Origin: Alphaproteobacteria bacterium
GTDB lineage: Bacteria > Pseudomonadota > Alphaproteobacteria > Reyranellales > Reyranellaceae
Assembly (NCBI GenBank): GCA_016869975.1
Contig: VGCZ01000036.1
Span: forward strand, 1 to 55,890
Direction of reading: 5' to 3'
Length of the DNA: 55,890 nt
Shown here: positions 1 through 9,218 of the stretch, piece after piece
Position numbering within the stretch: the stretch's first letter is position 1
How the letters are laid out: each line of letters opens with the position of its first letter
Position numbers and translations under genes: made by a program
The notes under the pieces: model-generated
The model's input: only the letters and a program-made list of their open reading frames with translations
What the model was told of the DNA's origin: nothing
Database searches by the model: none

Positions 1-648
<648 letters not shown>

Positions 649-659
649 ACCCGGCCCTT

Positions 660-679
660 ACCTTCCCCGTCCGGGGGAA
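660..679. repeat. Short palindromic repeat, G-rich arm before permease start
   Basis: ACCTTCCCC and GGGGGAAGG arms face each other across a short loop between the ATPase and first permease genes. The sequence matches the terminal hairpin of the dispersed family seen in full at 15577-15720. The G-rich right arm runs on into GGGAGG, which is positioned as the ribosome binding site of the GTG start at 691. Confidence 0.7.
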
Positions 680-690
680 GGGAGGTTCAA

Positions 691-1494
691 GTGAAAGGCT
701 TTTCGCCCTCCATCCCGGCGCTCGTGCTGCTGGGCGTGTTCTTCCTCTATCCCGTCGTGCGTATGCTGGGCTTCGCCGTCGAGGGCGGCACGATGGAGTG
801 GTTCGCCAAGGCGCTGGGCGAGAAACTCTATCTGCAGGTCTTCTGGGTCACCTTCCAGATCGCCGCCATCGTCACGATCGTCTGCCTGCTGCTGGCCTAT
901 CCGCTGGGCTTCCTGCTGGCGACCACGACGCCGGGCTGGGCGGCTCTCGGCTTCATCTTCGTGCTGCTGCCGCTATGGACCTCCGTCCTGGTGCGCACCT
1001 ACGCCTGGATGGTGCTGCTGGGCCGCAACGGCGTGCTCAATCGCTGGCTGGTGGGCAGCGGCATCGTCGACGATCCGCTGCCGCTCCTGCACAACCTCAC
1101 CGGCGTGCTGATCGGCATGGTGCATGTGCTGCTGCCCTACATGGTGCTGCCGATCTACGGCGCGGTGAAGCGCGTTGATCCCGCCATCGTCGCCGCCGCG
1201 CAGGGCCTGGGCGCCTCGACCTGGCGAATCTTCTGGCGCATCTACCTGCCGCTGACGCTCAACGGCATCTTCGCCGGCTGCGTCATCGTCTTCGTGCTGT
1301 CGCTGGGCTTCTATATTACGCCCGCGCTGCTCGGCGGCGGCCGCGTGATCATGATCGCCATCCTGATCGAGCAGGAGGTGCGCCAGTCGCTGAACTGGCA
1401 GTTCGCCGCCGCGCTCTCGTCCGTGCTGCTGGCCGCGACGCTCGCCGTCTACGGCCTCGCCCGCAAGAGCATGCGCGCGGAGCCCGCGCCATGA
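691..1494 (+). CDS. ABC transporter permease, PotB-like
   Basis: A 267-residue inner-membrane permease with about six hydrophobic segments and the binding-protein-dependent transport loop (AAAQGLGASTWRIFWRIYLP, about residues 168-187) that docks on the ATPase. The start is GTG at 691, eight or so bases after GGGAGG. The last four bases, ATGA, overlap the start of the next permease, so the pair is translationally coupled. Length and loop placement fit the PotB half of spermidine/putrescine importers; the substrate itself cannot be read from the permease. Confidence 0.92.
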   Translation: MKGFSPSIPALVLLGVFFLYPVVRMLGFAVEGGTMEWFAKALGEKLYLQVFWVTFQIAAIVTIVCLLLAYPLGFLLATTTPGWAALGFIFVLLPLWTSVLVRTYAWMVLLGRNGVLNRWLVGSGIVDDPLPLLHNLTGVLIGMVHVLLPYMVLPIYGAVKRVDPAIVAAAQGLGASTWRIFWRIYLPLTLNGIFAGCVIVFVLSLGFYITPALLGGGRVIMIAILIEQEVRQSLNWQFAAALSSVLLAATLAVYGLARKSMRAEPAP

Positions 1495-2273
1495 GGTCAC
1501 GTCACGCCCTGGTCGCGTTCTGCGCGCTGGTCTACTTCTTCCTGCTGCTGCCGCTGCTGGTCGTGTTCCCGATCTCGCTCAGCTCGGCGCCCTACATGCA
1601 GTTCCCGCCGCCGGGGCTCAGCTGGCAGTGGTACGAGCGCTATCTCGACGACCCGCAATGGATCGACGCCACCATCCGCTCGCTGCAGGTTGGCGCGGCG
1701 ACGGCGGTGCTGTCGTTGGCGTTGGGCGTGCCGCTCAGCTTCGCGCTGATCCGTGGGCGCTTCTACGCCCGGGAGACGGTCGACCGGCTGGCGATGGCGC
1801 CGCTCATCGTGCCGCACATCATCCTCTCGGTCGCGGTCTATGGCCTGTTCGCGCGGCTGAAGCTGATCGGCGAATGGTACGGGCTTGTCGTGGCGCATAC
1901 CCTGCTGGCGCTGCCCTTCGTCGTGCTGGTGATGGGCGCCGGCCTGCGCGACTTCGACCGCTCGCTGGAGCAGGCGGCCGAGGGGCTGGGCGCCAGCCGC
2001 TGGCGCACGCTCACGCGCGTGACCCTGCCGCTGCTGCGGCCCAGCCTGGTCTCGGCCGGGCTGCTGGCCTTCATCACCTCGTTCGACGAGGTCGTCGTGG
2101 CGCTGTTCCTATCTGGCGCGCGCATGACCTTGCCCAAGAAGATGTTCGACAACATCCTGATGGAAATCGATCCGACCATCGCCTCGGTCTCGGTGATGCA
2201 GATCCTGCTGGTGTCGCTGGTGCTGGTGCTGATCGGCCGCTTCGGCCGCGGCCTGAACGCCACGGCGCGGTGA
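1491..2273 (+). CDS. ABC transporter permease, PotC-like
   Basis: A 260-residue second permease of the same importer, starting inside the stop codon of the first (ATGA overlap). It has about six hydrophobic segments and the EAA loop EQAAEGLGASRWRTLTRVTL near residue 165. The central conserved FDEVVVALFLSGARMTLPKKMF is typical of PotC-type subunits. No binding protein is present downstream, so it is probably encoded upstream of the window. Confidence 0.92.
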   Translation: MRSRHALVAFCALVYFFLLLPLLVVFPISLSSAPYMQFPPPGLSWQWYERYLDDPQWIDATIRSLQVGAATAVLSLALGVPLSFALIRGRFYARETVDRLAMAPLIVPHIILSVAVYGLFARLKLIGEWYGLVVAHTLLALPFVVLVMGAGLRDFDRSLEQAAEGLGASRWRTLTRVTLPLLRPSLVSAGLLAFITSFDEVVVALFLSGARMTLPKKMFDNILMEIDPTIASVSVMQILLVSLVLVLIGRFGRGLNATAR

Positions 2274-2286
2274 GAGGGAGGGAAGA

Positions 2287-3615
2287 ATGGCCGACAGCAT
2301 CTTCCACAAGGACTTCAAGGCCATGCCCTGGTGGTGGGAGTGGTGGCACCCCAGCAACGATCTGTCGCAGGACCCGCCGAAGAAGACCGACGTGCTGGTG
2401 GTCGGCGCCGGCTATGGCGGGCTGTCGACGGCGCTGGAGCTGGGTCGCTCCGGCGTCGACGTCACCGTGCTGGAGCGCGGCGATTTCGGCGTCGGCGCCT
2501 CGACGCGCAATGGCGGCGGTGTCAGCGGCGGCACCACCCTGGGCAAGGGCTTCTCGGGCAAGGGCGTGAAGAGCGACCCCGAGGAGTGGAAGAAGGTGAT
2601 GGCCCGCATGCTGGCCGATGCCGCCGATTCGCTGGCGCAGGTCCAGACCGTGATCGAGCGCGAAGGCATCGAGTGCCATTGGCGCATGAGCGGGCGCTTC
2701 AGCGGCGCCTACACCCAGCGGCACTACAACGAGCAGGCGGCCAAGACCGGCACCTACAACGACAGCGCCGGGCTGGGCACCTACATGATCCCGCGCGAGC
2801 GCCAGCGCGAGGAGATCGCCTCGGACTACTACTACGGCGGCATGGTGGTGGAGCGCACCGGCCAGCTGCATCCGGCGCTGTACTACGGCGGCCTGCTGAA
2901 GGCCGCGAGTCGCGCCGGCGCGAAGCTCTGCGCGCAATGCGACGCCGAGAAGATCGAGCGCAAGACCGGCGGCTTTACGGTCTTGACCAGCAAGGGCCCG
3001 ATCGAGGCGAAGGAGGTGGTGATCGCCACCAACGGCTACACCACCGATCTGACGCCGACCTTGAAGCGCCGGCTGGTGCCGGTGGCCAGCCACATCATCG
3101 CCACCGAGGAACTGCCCGAGGACCTGATCCAGAGCCTGATTCCGAAGAACCGGGTGATCAGCGATACCAAGCGCGTGCTCTGCTACTACCGCCAGTCACC
3201 CGACAACAAGCGGGTGATCTTCGGCGGCCGCGCGCGTTTTACCCAGGTTCCGCCCGAGGTCAGCGCGCCGGTGCTGCACCGCTACATGCTCGACCGCTGG
3301 CCCCAGCTCAAGGGCACCAAGGTGACGCACGCCTGGACCGGCAACGTCGCCTTCGCCTTCGACTTCCTGCCGCATATGGGCCAGGAGCAGGGGATGCACT
3401 ATTTGATGGCCTGCAATGGCTCGGGCGTGGCGATGATGTCGTATCTGGGCTACCAGACCGCGCGCAAGATCGCTGGCGGGTCGAACCAGCCGGTCAACGC
3501 CTTCGACGGCCAGGAGTTTCCCACGATGCCCGGCTACAGCGGCAACCCGTGGTTCCTGCCCCTGGTTGGCGCCTGGTACCGCACCCGGGACTGGTGGGAC
3601 CGTCATGTCGCATAG
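2287..3615 (+). CDS. FAD-dependent oxidoreductase (DAO/PuuB-like)
   Basis: A 442-residue flavoprotein of the D-amino-acid oxidase fold. The dinucleotide-binding motif GAGYGG is at residues 40-45, followed by the acidic end of the second strand (TVLERGDFG). A flavin-contacting ASTRNGGGVSGG follows. The C-terminal part contains GNVAFAFDFLPHMG and NGSGVAMMSYLG, as in gamma-glutamylputrescine/glycine oxidase relatives. The N-terminus is Trp-rich (MPWWWEWW), as in many PuuB/OrdL proteins. It starts 13 bases after the permease stop with GAGGGAGGGAAG as ribosome site. Oxidation of the amine imported by the preceding ABC system is the likely role. Confidence 0.9.
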   Translation: MADSIFHKDFKAMPWWWEWWHPSNDLSQDPPKKTDVLVVGAGYGGLSTALELGRSGVDVTVLERGDFGVGASTRNGGGVSGGTTLGKGFSGKGVKSDPEEWKKVMARMLADAADSLAQVQTVIEREGIECHWRMSGRFSGAYTQRHYNEQAAKTGTYNDSAGLGTYMIPRERQREEIASDYYYGGMVVERTGQLHPALYYGGLLKAASRAGAKLCAQCDAEKIERKTGGFTVLTSKGPIEAKEVVIATNGYTTDLTPTLKRRLVPVASHIIATEELPEDLIQSLIPKNRVISDTKRVLCYYRQSPDNKRVIFGGRARFTQVPPEVSAPVLHRYMLDRWPQLKGTKVTHAWTGNVAFAFDFLPHMGQEQGMHYLMACNGSGVAMMSYLGYQTARKIAGGSNQPVNAFDGQEFPTMPGYSGNPWFLPLVGAWYRTRDWWDRHVA

Positions 3616-3671
3616 CCATTGGGCGACTTGATTTCCTGCCACGAACCGCTACACATCCGCCGCGCCTCGCG

Positions 3672-3747
3672 GTCCCCATCGTCTAGAGGCCCAGGACACC
3701 GCCCTTTCACGGCGGCGACGCGGGTTCGAATCCCGCTGGGGACGCCA
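3672..3747 (+). tRNA. tRNA-Glu: tRNA-Glu (UUC)
   Basis: This is a 76-nt cloverleaf with the CCA end encoded. The acceptor stem is GTCCCCA/TGGGGAC. The anticodon stem CCGCC/GGCGG encloses the loop CTTTCAC, giving anticodon TTC at 3706-3708. The T arm contains GGTTCGAATCC. The discriminator is G3744, followed by CCA at 3745-3747. It is a single copy on the plus strand, in the gap after the oxidase gene. A weak upstream promoter (TTGATT, 16-base spacer, TACACA) can be proposed at 3628-3655. Confidence 0.97.
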
Positions 3748-3947
3748 CATCGTGGCCCACGCCTCGACCACGGCCGCTCCCAATCATTTGTTGTCGCCAT
3801 GGCGAAGCTCATTGATGAAGCCGTGGAAGTCGTCCGTCGCATGGCATCGGATGATCAGGACGACATCGCGCGCTGTTCGCGCGCGGAATAGGGGGCATGC
3901 TTTCGCAGCGGGCCGAGCGCTGTGCATCGGGTGATATCGTCGGCATC

Positions 3948-5159
3948 ATGAGTACACCTCTCGAAGGCCTCCGCATCCTCGATCTCACCACTGTGCAGAT
4001 GGGCCCGTGGTGCACGCGCATCGCGGCCGACCTCGGCGCCGACGTGATCAAGGTCGAGGCGCCGGAAGGCGACTCCAGCCGTTACAGCAGCAGCGCGCGC
4101 CATCGCGGCATGGGTGGCGGCTTTCACCACAACGCGCGCGGCAAGCGCTCGATCGTGCTCGATCTGAAACAGAAGGCGGCGCGCGACGCGATTTTTCGGC
4201 TGGCCGCCAAGGTCGACGCGCTGGCCACCAATATCCGGCCGGCGGCGATGAAGCGGCTGGGGCTGGACTACGCCGCGGTGCGCACGGCCAATCCGTCGAT
4301 CGTCTATCTCAGCATGGTGGGCTACGGCAGCGGCGGGCGTTACGCCGGCCGGCCGGCCTATGACGACCTGATCCAGGCGGCGTCGGGCGTCACGACCCTG
4401 CTGCACCGATCGACCGGCGAGCAGCGCTTCATCCCGATGGCGGCGATCGATCGCATTGTCGGCGGCGCGGCAGCCAACGCGTTGCTCGCCGGCCTGCTGG
4501 CGCGCGCGCGTAAGGGTGTGGGCCAGCACATCGAAGTGCCGATGTTCGAGACCATGGCGCAGTTCGTGCTGGCCGAGCACATGCAGGGCTCGACCTTCGA
4601 TCCGCCACTCGGCCCGCCGGGCTACGCCCGCACCCTGTCGCGTTCGCGCAAGCCCTATGCGACGAAGGACGGCCACCTCGCCGTGCTGTGCTACAACGAC
4701 GGCCAGTGGCGGCGCTTCTTTGAGGCGGTCGGCAAGGGCGAGATGCTGCGCAGCGATCCGCGCTTCGCCGATATCGCCGCGCGCACCGCGCATATCGACC
4801 AGCTCTACGACATGGTCGCCGCCGAGGTGAAGGAGCGCACGACGGCGGAGTGGCTCAAGCTGCTGCACGAGATCGACATCCCGCACATGGTGCCGCACAC
4901 GCTGGAGACCTTGCTCGAGGATCCGCATCTCAAGGACAGCGGCTTCTTCGTCTTTGCGGATCATCCCTCGGAAGGCCGCATCCGCACCATGCGCGAGCCC
5001 AGCACCTGGTCCGAGACTGAACCGCCCACCGGCACCTTCGCGCCCCGCCTGGGCCAACATACCCGCGAGATTCTCGCCGAGGCCGGCTACGGTGAGGGTG
5101 AGATCGATGCGATGATCCGCGACAAGGTGGCGATCACCGACGGGGCGAAGCAGGGGTAG
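3948..5159 (+). CDS. Class III CoA-transferase (CaiB/BaiF family)
   Basis: A 403-residue member of the formyl-CoA/carnitine-CoA transferase family, which moves CoA between carboxylic acids. The N-terminus LRILDLTTVQMGPWCTRIAA, the following LGADVIKVEAPEGD and the RPAYDDLIQAASG segment (D139/D140, near the expected catalytic Asp) are family hallmarks. ATG at 3948 is preferred over in-frame starts upstream because family homology begins directly after it. There is no partner CoA-transferase or dehydrogenase beside it, so the acid substrate is unknown. Confidence 0.88.
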   Translation: MSTPLEGLRILDLTTVQMGPWCTRIAADLGADVIKVEAPEGDSSRYSSSARHRGMGGGFHHNARGKRSIVLDLKQKAARDAIFRLAAKVDALATNIRPAAMKRLGLDYAAVRTANPSIVYLSMVGYGSGGRYAGRPAYDDLIQAASGVTTLLHRSTGEQRFIPMAAIDRIVGGAAANALLAGLLARARKGVGQHIEVPMFETMAQFVLAEHMQGSTFDPPLGPPGYARTLSRSRKPYATKDGHLAVLCYNDGQWRRFFEAVGKGEMLRSDPRFADIAARTAHIDQLYDMVAAEVKERTTAEWLKLLHEIDIPHMVPHTLETLLEDPHLKDSGFFVFADHPSEGRIRTMREPSTWSETEPPTGTFAPRLGQHTREILAEAGYGEGEIDAMIRDKVAITDGAKQG

Positions 5160-5169
5160 GGTCCAGGCC

Positions 5170-5802
5170 ATGGATCACGTGCTCGTTCTCATCAGCGTCT
5201 TCGCGGTCTTCATCCCCGCGCTCATCCTGCCGGGGCCGGATTTCGTGGCCGTGGTGCGCTCCTCGATGACCTACGGCACGCGCGCCGGGTTGATGACGAC
5301 ATTGGGCGTGTCGATCGGCCTGTGTATGTACGCCACGCTCAGCCTGCTGGGCCTGTCGGCGATCCTGATGGAGTATCAGTGGCTGACCTGGGCGGTGCGC
5401 GTCGCCGGCGGCGCCTACCTGATCTATCTCGGCATCAAGCTGCTGCGCGCGAAGCCCGAGGCGATCGATCTCAACCAGCCGATGCGCCAGGTGGGCAAGC
5501 GCACGATCCTGTTCGGCTTCCTGGTGACCTTGACCAATCCCAAGGCGATCGTGCTGTTCGCCAGCGTCTTCGCCACCGCGGTCAGCGCGTCGACACCGGT
5601 CTGGCTGATGGCGCTGATGATCGGCCTGGTGACGCTCTCGTCGCTGACCTGGTACGCCTGCGTCAGCCTCTTCATGTCCTCCGGTCCCGTCATGCGCCGC
5701 TTCCAGGGCGCCAAGCATTGGATCGAGCGCGCCGCCGGCGTGTGCTTCATCGGCCTGGGCGGCAAGGTGCTGGCCGACGCCGGTCGGCCCGTGTCGGCCT
5801 GA
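5170..5802 (+). CDS. LysE family amino-acid exporter
   Basis: A 210-residue membrane protein with about six hydrophobic helices and the family signature PGPDFVAVVRSSMTYGTRAG (about residues 19-38). Later come the Asn-Pro-Lys of LTNPKAIVLFASVF and a C-terminal amphipathic segment with GLGGKVLAD. It probably exports an amino acid, homoserine/threonine-type lactone or similar small solute. It starts 10 bases after the CoA-transferase stop and may be cotranscribed with it. Confidence 0.9.
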   Translation: MDHVLVLISVFAVFIPALILPGPDFVAVVRSSMTYGTRAGLMTTLGVSIGLCMYATLSLLGLSAILMEYQWLTWAVRVAGGAYLIYLGIKLLRAKPEAIDLNQPMRQVGKRTILFGFLVTLTNPKAIVLFASVFATAVSASTPVWLMALMIGLVTLSSLTWYACVSLFMSSGPVMRRFQGAKHWIERAAGVCFIGLGGKVLADAGRPVSA

Positions 5803-5983
5803 TTTCGTTCTCCCCGCGAAGCCGAGGAGACGGGAAGAATGTTCATCCGCGGCGCGCCTTGTTCGTTCTCATAATTGCCCCGGTGGCGCCCCTGGTCCGC
5901 CACATGGACCTCCCACCTCAAGGACGGGTCGACGTGCTTGGCGCGGCCGACCGAAACCCATAGTCCGGAGGAGGGATCCGATC

Positions 5984-6391
5984 ATGAAGAAGACGATTCT
6001 CGCGCTCGCGATCATGGGACTGTCGGGCATCGGATTCGCAGGCGCCGCCGTCGCCCAGACGCCGCGCCTGTCGGACATCCCGCCCGGCGCCATCCACACC
6101 CCGGGCATCGGTCCGGGCTACATCTTCCCGAGCTACGGCGTCTACAAGGCGATGAGCGACAACCCGCTGTCGGCGACATCGATGACGCTGGGTGCGGACA
6201 CGATGTCGGAGGCTGCGATCGATTCGGGCGAGGCGCATGCGCGGTCGATCCTGCGCGCCCAGGGCTTCACCGACGTGCGGGACCTGCGCCCGGGACCGAA
6301 CGGCTCGTGGAATGGCCAGGTGACTCGACGCGACGGCGCGGCGCTGGTCGGCGTCGATCGTGACGGCGTCGTCAGCCTCTACCAGCCGTAG
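5984..6391 (+). CDS. Small exported protein, PepSY-like C-terminus
   Basis: A 135-residue protein not recognised by name. Residues 1-25 form a Sec signal peptide (MKK, hydrophobic core, AVAQ cleavage site), so it is predicted periplasmic. The C-terminal 50 residues (ARSILRAQGFTDVRDLRPG and onward, ending in VDRDGVVSLYQP) have the helix-then-strands pattern of PepSY-type domains, though the match is weak. The ribosome site is GGAGGAGGGA. It converges with the hydrolase gene on the other strand with a gap of only ten bases. Confidence 0.75.
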   Translation: MKKTILALAIMGLSGIGFAGAAVAQTPRLSDIPPGAIHTPGIGPGYIFPSYGVYKAMSDNPLSATSMTLGADTMSEAAIDSGEAHARSILRAQGFTDVRDLRPGPNGSWNGQVTRRDGAALVGVDRDGVVSLYQP

Positions 6392-6401
6392 CGGCGAGCG
6401 A

Positions 6402-7499
6402 TCACGGCGCGCGTGTCAGCCAGTCGAGGATCTTCGGGTTCTCGTCGCGCGGGTAGGTGTGCGAGAGGTCGGGGATCTCGCGGTAGGTGACGCGCGCGCC
6501 GGCCGCCTCGAAAGTCTCGCGCGCCTGCTGCGCCATGACCGCCGGGAACATCCAGTCGTGCGCGCCGTGCACGATGTAGAGTGGGCAGGCGCGCAACTGG
6601 TCCTGATCCATCATGCCGAGCATCATGGGATGGAAGCTCGCCGCCACCGGCGCGTAGTGCGTGAAGGGCGCGCCCTCGCGCACGCCGCCGACATAGGTGA
6701 AGGTGCCGCCGTCGCTCATGCCGGTCATCAGGATGCGGGCGTGGTCGATGCGCCAGCGTTCGCCGATGAAGGCGATCATGCGCGTGATGTTCTGGGCGTC
6801 GACTTCCGGGTCCATCAGCGACCAGGTGCTGCCCACGGCGGTGGGCGACAGCAGGATGGCGCCGCGGCTGCGCGCGTCGCGCAGCCAGGACCACAGGAAG
6901 GCGCGGCCGTTGCCGCTGCCGCCGTGCAGCGCCACGACCAGCGGCCATTCGCGATCGGCGCTGTAGTACTCCGGCACGTAGAGCGAGAAGCCGCCGCGCT
7001 CGCCGGGCGTGTCGCTGCTGTGCATCACGCCGACCTCGGCGTCCGGGTTGGCCCGCGCCGCCAGCTTGGCGACAAGCTCGGCGTCGGCGCGGGCGGCGGA
7101 GTCGAGGAAGAACATGTTGATCGGCCTGAGCGAGCCGGCCAGCGGATAGATCGCCTCGGCGGCACGCGCATAGCCGCGCAGCGAACGATAGGCCACGGCG
7201 ATCGGCTGCGGCGCATCGACGGCTTCGACCAGGCCGGTCAGGCTTTCGAGCACGGCTTCGCCGGCGCCCACCAGCCGATCGCGCACCGGCACGAGATGCT
7301 CGGGCCACTCGATCGCCCTGCAGCGCTCGATGGCCGTTTGCAGCGGCGGGCCGCGGTCGGCCACTGCGTCGACGAGTTGCGGCAGCTGCGCCGGATTGAG
7401 ATGGCGCGCGGCGAATTCGAGCGCGTTCAGGCCCTGGAGCAGGGCCGGCGTGATCGCGGCGATCGAGTCGATCACCGGCTCCTGCGACTCGTCGGGCAT
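6402..7499 (-). CDS. Alpha/beta serine hydrolase with helical N-terminal extension
   Basis: A 365-residue protein. From about residue 185 it is an alpha/beta hydrolase of the esterase/phospholipase class: oxyanion segment ALHGGSGNG, nucleophile elbow GMSDGG (Ser262), acid HGAHDW (Asp315) and His347 in LSHTYP. There is no signal peptide. The first 160 residues are alanine- and leucine-rich and predicted helical, without a domain I recognise. The gene follows the VOC gene by eight bases on the same strand, so both probably form one transcript. Confidence 0.82.
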   Translation of the reverse strand: MPDESQEPVIDSIAAITPALLQGLNALEFAARHLNPAQLPQLVDAVADRGPPLQTAIERCRAIEWPEHLVPVRDRLVGAGEAVLESLTGLVEAVDAPQPIAVAYRSLRGYARAAEAIYPLAGSLRPINMFFLDSAARADAELVAKLAARANPDAEVGVMHSSDTPGERGGFSLYVPEYYSADREWPLVVALHGGSGNGRAFLWSWLRDARSRGAILLSPTAVGSTWSLMDPEVDAQNITRMIAFIGERWRIDHARILMTGMSDGGTFTYVGGVREGAPFTHYAPVAASFHPMMLGMMDQDQLRACPLYIVHGAHDWMFPAVMAQQARETFEAAGARVTYREIPDLSHTYPRDENPKILDWLTRAP

Positions 7500-7507
7500 G
7501 GTGTCGC

Positions 7508-8005
7508 TCAGGACGCGGCGGCCGCGGGCGTGCGCTTGCCCGCCTGCCAGGCGCCCAGGATCTCATGCGCGTGACGCTCCGCGTTCATCGCCGCGTCATG
7601 GCCCGGCTTCTTCGCTGTGAGCTCGATGACGTAGCCGTTGGGATCGCGGAAATAGATCGAATCGATGAAGCCGTGGTTGGCGACGCCGCGCACCTCGCGA
7701 CCCTCGGCCTTGCCCTTGGCCAACATGTCCTGGAGCGCCCGTGGGCTGACCTCAAGCGCGATGTGCAGATCGAAATCGTGCTGATCCTTGAACTCGAAGG
7801 GCCGGTCGGGCGCCTCGAAGAAGGCAAGGCAGGAGCCGTCCTCCATGCGGAAGAAGGTGTGCAACACCGAGGTGTCGCGACCGGTCTTGGTCTCCTGGAT
7901 GTGCAGCGCGTGGGTGAGCGGCAGGCCGAGGAAATCCTCGTAGAAGGCCCGCGTTTCCTCGGAGTCTCGGCAGCGATAGGCGTTGTGGTGCAGGCCCTTG
8001 ATCAT
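7508..8005 (-). CDS. VOC/glyoxalase family protein
   Basis: A 165-residue vicinal-oxygen-chelate protein. It shows two beta-alpha-beta-beta-beta repeats: GLHHNAYRCRDSEETRAFYE at the start, FDLHIALEVS in the middle and the terminal metal-ligand strand DPNGYVIELT. His6/7, the central His and the final Glu are plausible metal ligands. Start ATG at 8005 is set by AAGGAGC seven bases upstream. The frame stays open through the neighbouring repeat, but that extension is repeat DNA and not homologous protein. Substrate unknown. Confidence 0.85.
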   Translation of the reverse strand: MIKGLHHNAYRCRDSEETRAFYEDFLGLPLTHALHIQETKTGRDTSVLHTFFRMEDGSCLAFFEAPDRPFEFKDQHDFDLHIALEVSPRALQDMLAKGKAEGREVRGVANHGFIDSIYFRDPNGYVIELTAKKPGHDAAMNAERHAHEILGAWQAGKRTPAAAAS

Positions 8006-8025
8006 GGTCACAGCTCCTTGGCTGT

Positions 8026-8158
8026 TACCTTCCCCGGCCTCGCGGGGGGAGAAGGTGCCCGAAGGGCGGATTGGGGGTGCCGGCATAGCGGTCAGTCACG
8101 GCAACGGGAATCGTAGCACGAACCACCCCCACCCGGCGCTTCGCGCCACCTTCCCCTG
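8026..8158. repeat. Full-length composite palindromic repeat, copy 1
   Basis: This copy lies between the VOC (minus) and UbiA (plus) genes. It opens with a C-rich/G-rich hairpin (ACCTTCCCC...GGGGGGAGAAGGT). The stretch from 8049 to about 8097 is nearly identical to the reverse complement of 15650-15700, including GCCGGCATAGCGGTCAGTC. It ends with CGCTTCGCGCCACCTTCCCC, matching the other end of the second copy. A further C-rich/G-rich palindrome follows to about 8216. It has the form of a short MITE-like element with inverted ends and encodes no protein. Confidence 0.8.
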
Positions 8159-8297
8159 CCTTCGGGCGCGCGAGCGCGCCCTTGGGGGACGGTCGGAGTC
8201 CCTCCCTTGGTAGGGGAGCGTAGCTACAGCCCCTAGTGTCCGGCTGGCTTTCAACCCCATGGTGTAGTATGCCGACACCGACACGACAGGAAGCCCC

Positions 8298-9176
8298 ATG
8301 AGCGTTCTGGCGATTGTCCGGCTGATCCGGCCGGAGCAGTGGGTGAAGAACGCGTTTGTCGTCGCGCCGCTGTTCTTCACGCCGGCGGCGCTGACTGTCG
8401 CCGGCCTGCGCAACGTCGCGCTGGGCGTCGCCTGCTTCTGCGCCGTCTCCAGCGCGGTCTACGTGCTGAACGACTATCGCGACCGCGAGTCCGACCGCAT
8501 GCACCCGCGCAAGAAGCACCGGCCGCTGGCGGCGGGCACCGTGGCGGTGCCGGTGGCCTTCGCCCTGATGGCGGCGCTGCTGGCCTTCGCGCTGGCAGGC
8601 GCCTTCCTGTGGCTGCCGCGCGCCTTCTTCTGGGTGGTGGCGCTCTACTTCGCGGTCAACGTCGCCTACACCTTCGGCCTGAAGTCGGTGGCGATCATCG
8701 ACGTCATGGTGATCGCGCTGGGCTTCGTCTTGCGCGTCGAGGGCGGCGCGTTCCTGATCGGCGTCGAGGCCAGCGCCTGGCTGATGATCGCCACCGGCCT
8801 GCTGGCGTTGTTCCTCGCCGTCGCCAAGAGGCGCGACGATCTCGTGCAGGGCCTCGATTCGAGCCACCGCAAGAGCATCGAGGGCTACACCAAGCCGTTC
8901 CTCGATTCGATCATCGCCGTGATCCTGGGCGCGCTCCTGGTGACCTACCTGATCTACGCCACCGACACCAACGTGATGCAGCGCCTGGGCACGACCAAGG
9001 TGTTCTACACCACGCCCTTCGTGGTCGCCGGCATCCTGCGCTACCTGCAGATCACCATGGTAGAGGAACGCTCCGGCTCGCCGACCCGCATCCTGCTCAC
9101 CGACCGTATGATCCTGTGGTGCGTGATCGGCTGGATCGCGACTTTCGTGGTGCTGATCTATGGCCGCGTGGCTTGA
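8298..9176 (+). CDS. UbiA-type decaprenyl-phosphate phosphoribosyltransferase-like
   Basis: A 292-residue polytopic membrane prenyltransferase. The first Asp-rich motif, NDYRDRESDRMHP (N58, D62, D66), followed by KKHRPLAAG, matches the DPPR synthase branch (Mycobacterium Rv3806c, Azorhizobium NoeC) better than ubiquinone or heme prenyltransferases. The second motif region is YTFGLKSVAIIDV. The known reaction of that branch transfers phosphoribose from PRPP to polyprenyl phosphate, the first step to polyprenyl-phosphoryl-arabinose. DprE1 and DprE2 homologues follow in the same cassette. Ribosome site AGGAAG precedes the ATG. Confidence 0.85.
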   Translation: MSVLAIVRLIRPEQWVKNAFVVAPLFFTPAALTVAGLRNVALGVACFCAVSSAVYVLNDYRDRESDRMHPRKKHRPLAAGTVAVPVAFALMAALLAFALAGAFLWLPRAFFWVVALYFAVNVAYTFGLKSVAIIDVMVIALGFVLRVEGGAFLIGVEASAWLMIATGLLALFLAVAKRRDDLVQGLDSSHRKSIEGYTKPFLDSIIAVILGALLVTYLIYATDTNVMQRLGTTKVFYTTPFVVAGILRYLQITMVEERSGSPTRILLTDRMILWCVIGWIATFVVLIYGRVA

Positions 9177-9181
9177 GGATT

Positions 9182-9209
9182 CCTTCTCTCCGCGTAGGCG
9201 GGGAGAAGG
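9182..9209. repeat. Short palindromic repeat within arabinose-lipid cassette
   Basis: A hairpin of the CCTTCTCTCCGC/GCGGGGAGAAGG type fills most of the 42-base gap between the UbiA-like and flippase-like genes. Its right arm lies about 10 bases before the ATG at 9219 and probably doubles as ribosome binding site. Confidence 0.7.
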
Positions 9210-9218
9210 CAAAGACCC

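Noticed and set aside
3748-3947. Possible short genes and a tRNA-linked integration site after tRNA-Glu
   Set aside because: Short frames here have no ribosome site or family pattern, and no integrase or repeated tRNA 3' end was found downstream.
8006-8086. N-terminal extension of the VOC protein through the upstream repeat
   Set aside because: The extension translates the palindromic repeat; the AAGGAG site and homology both support ATG at 8005.
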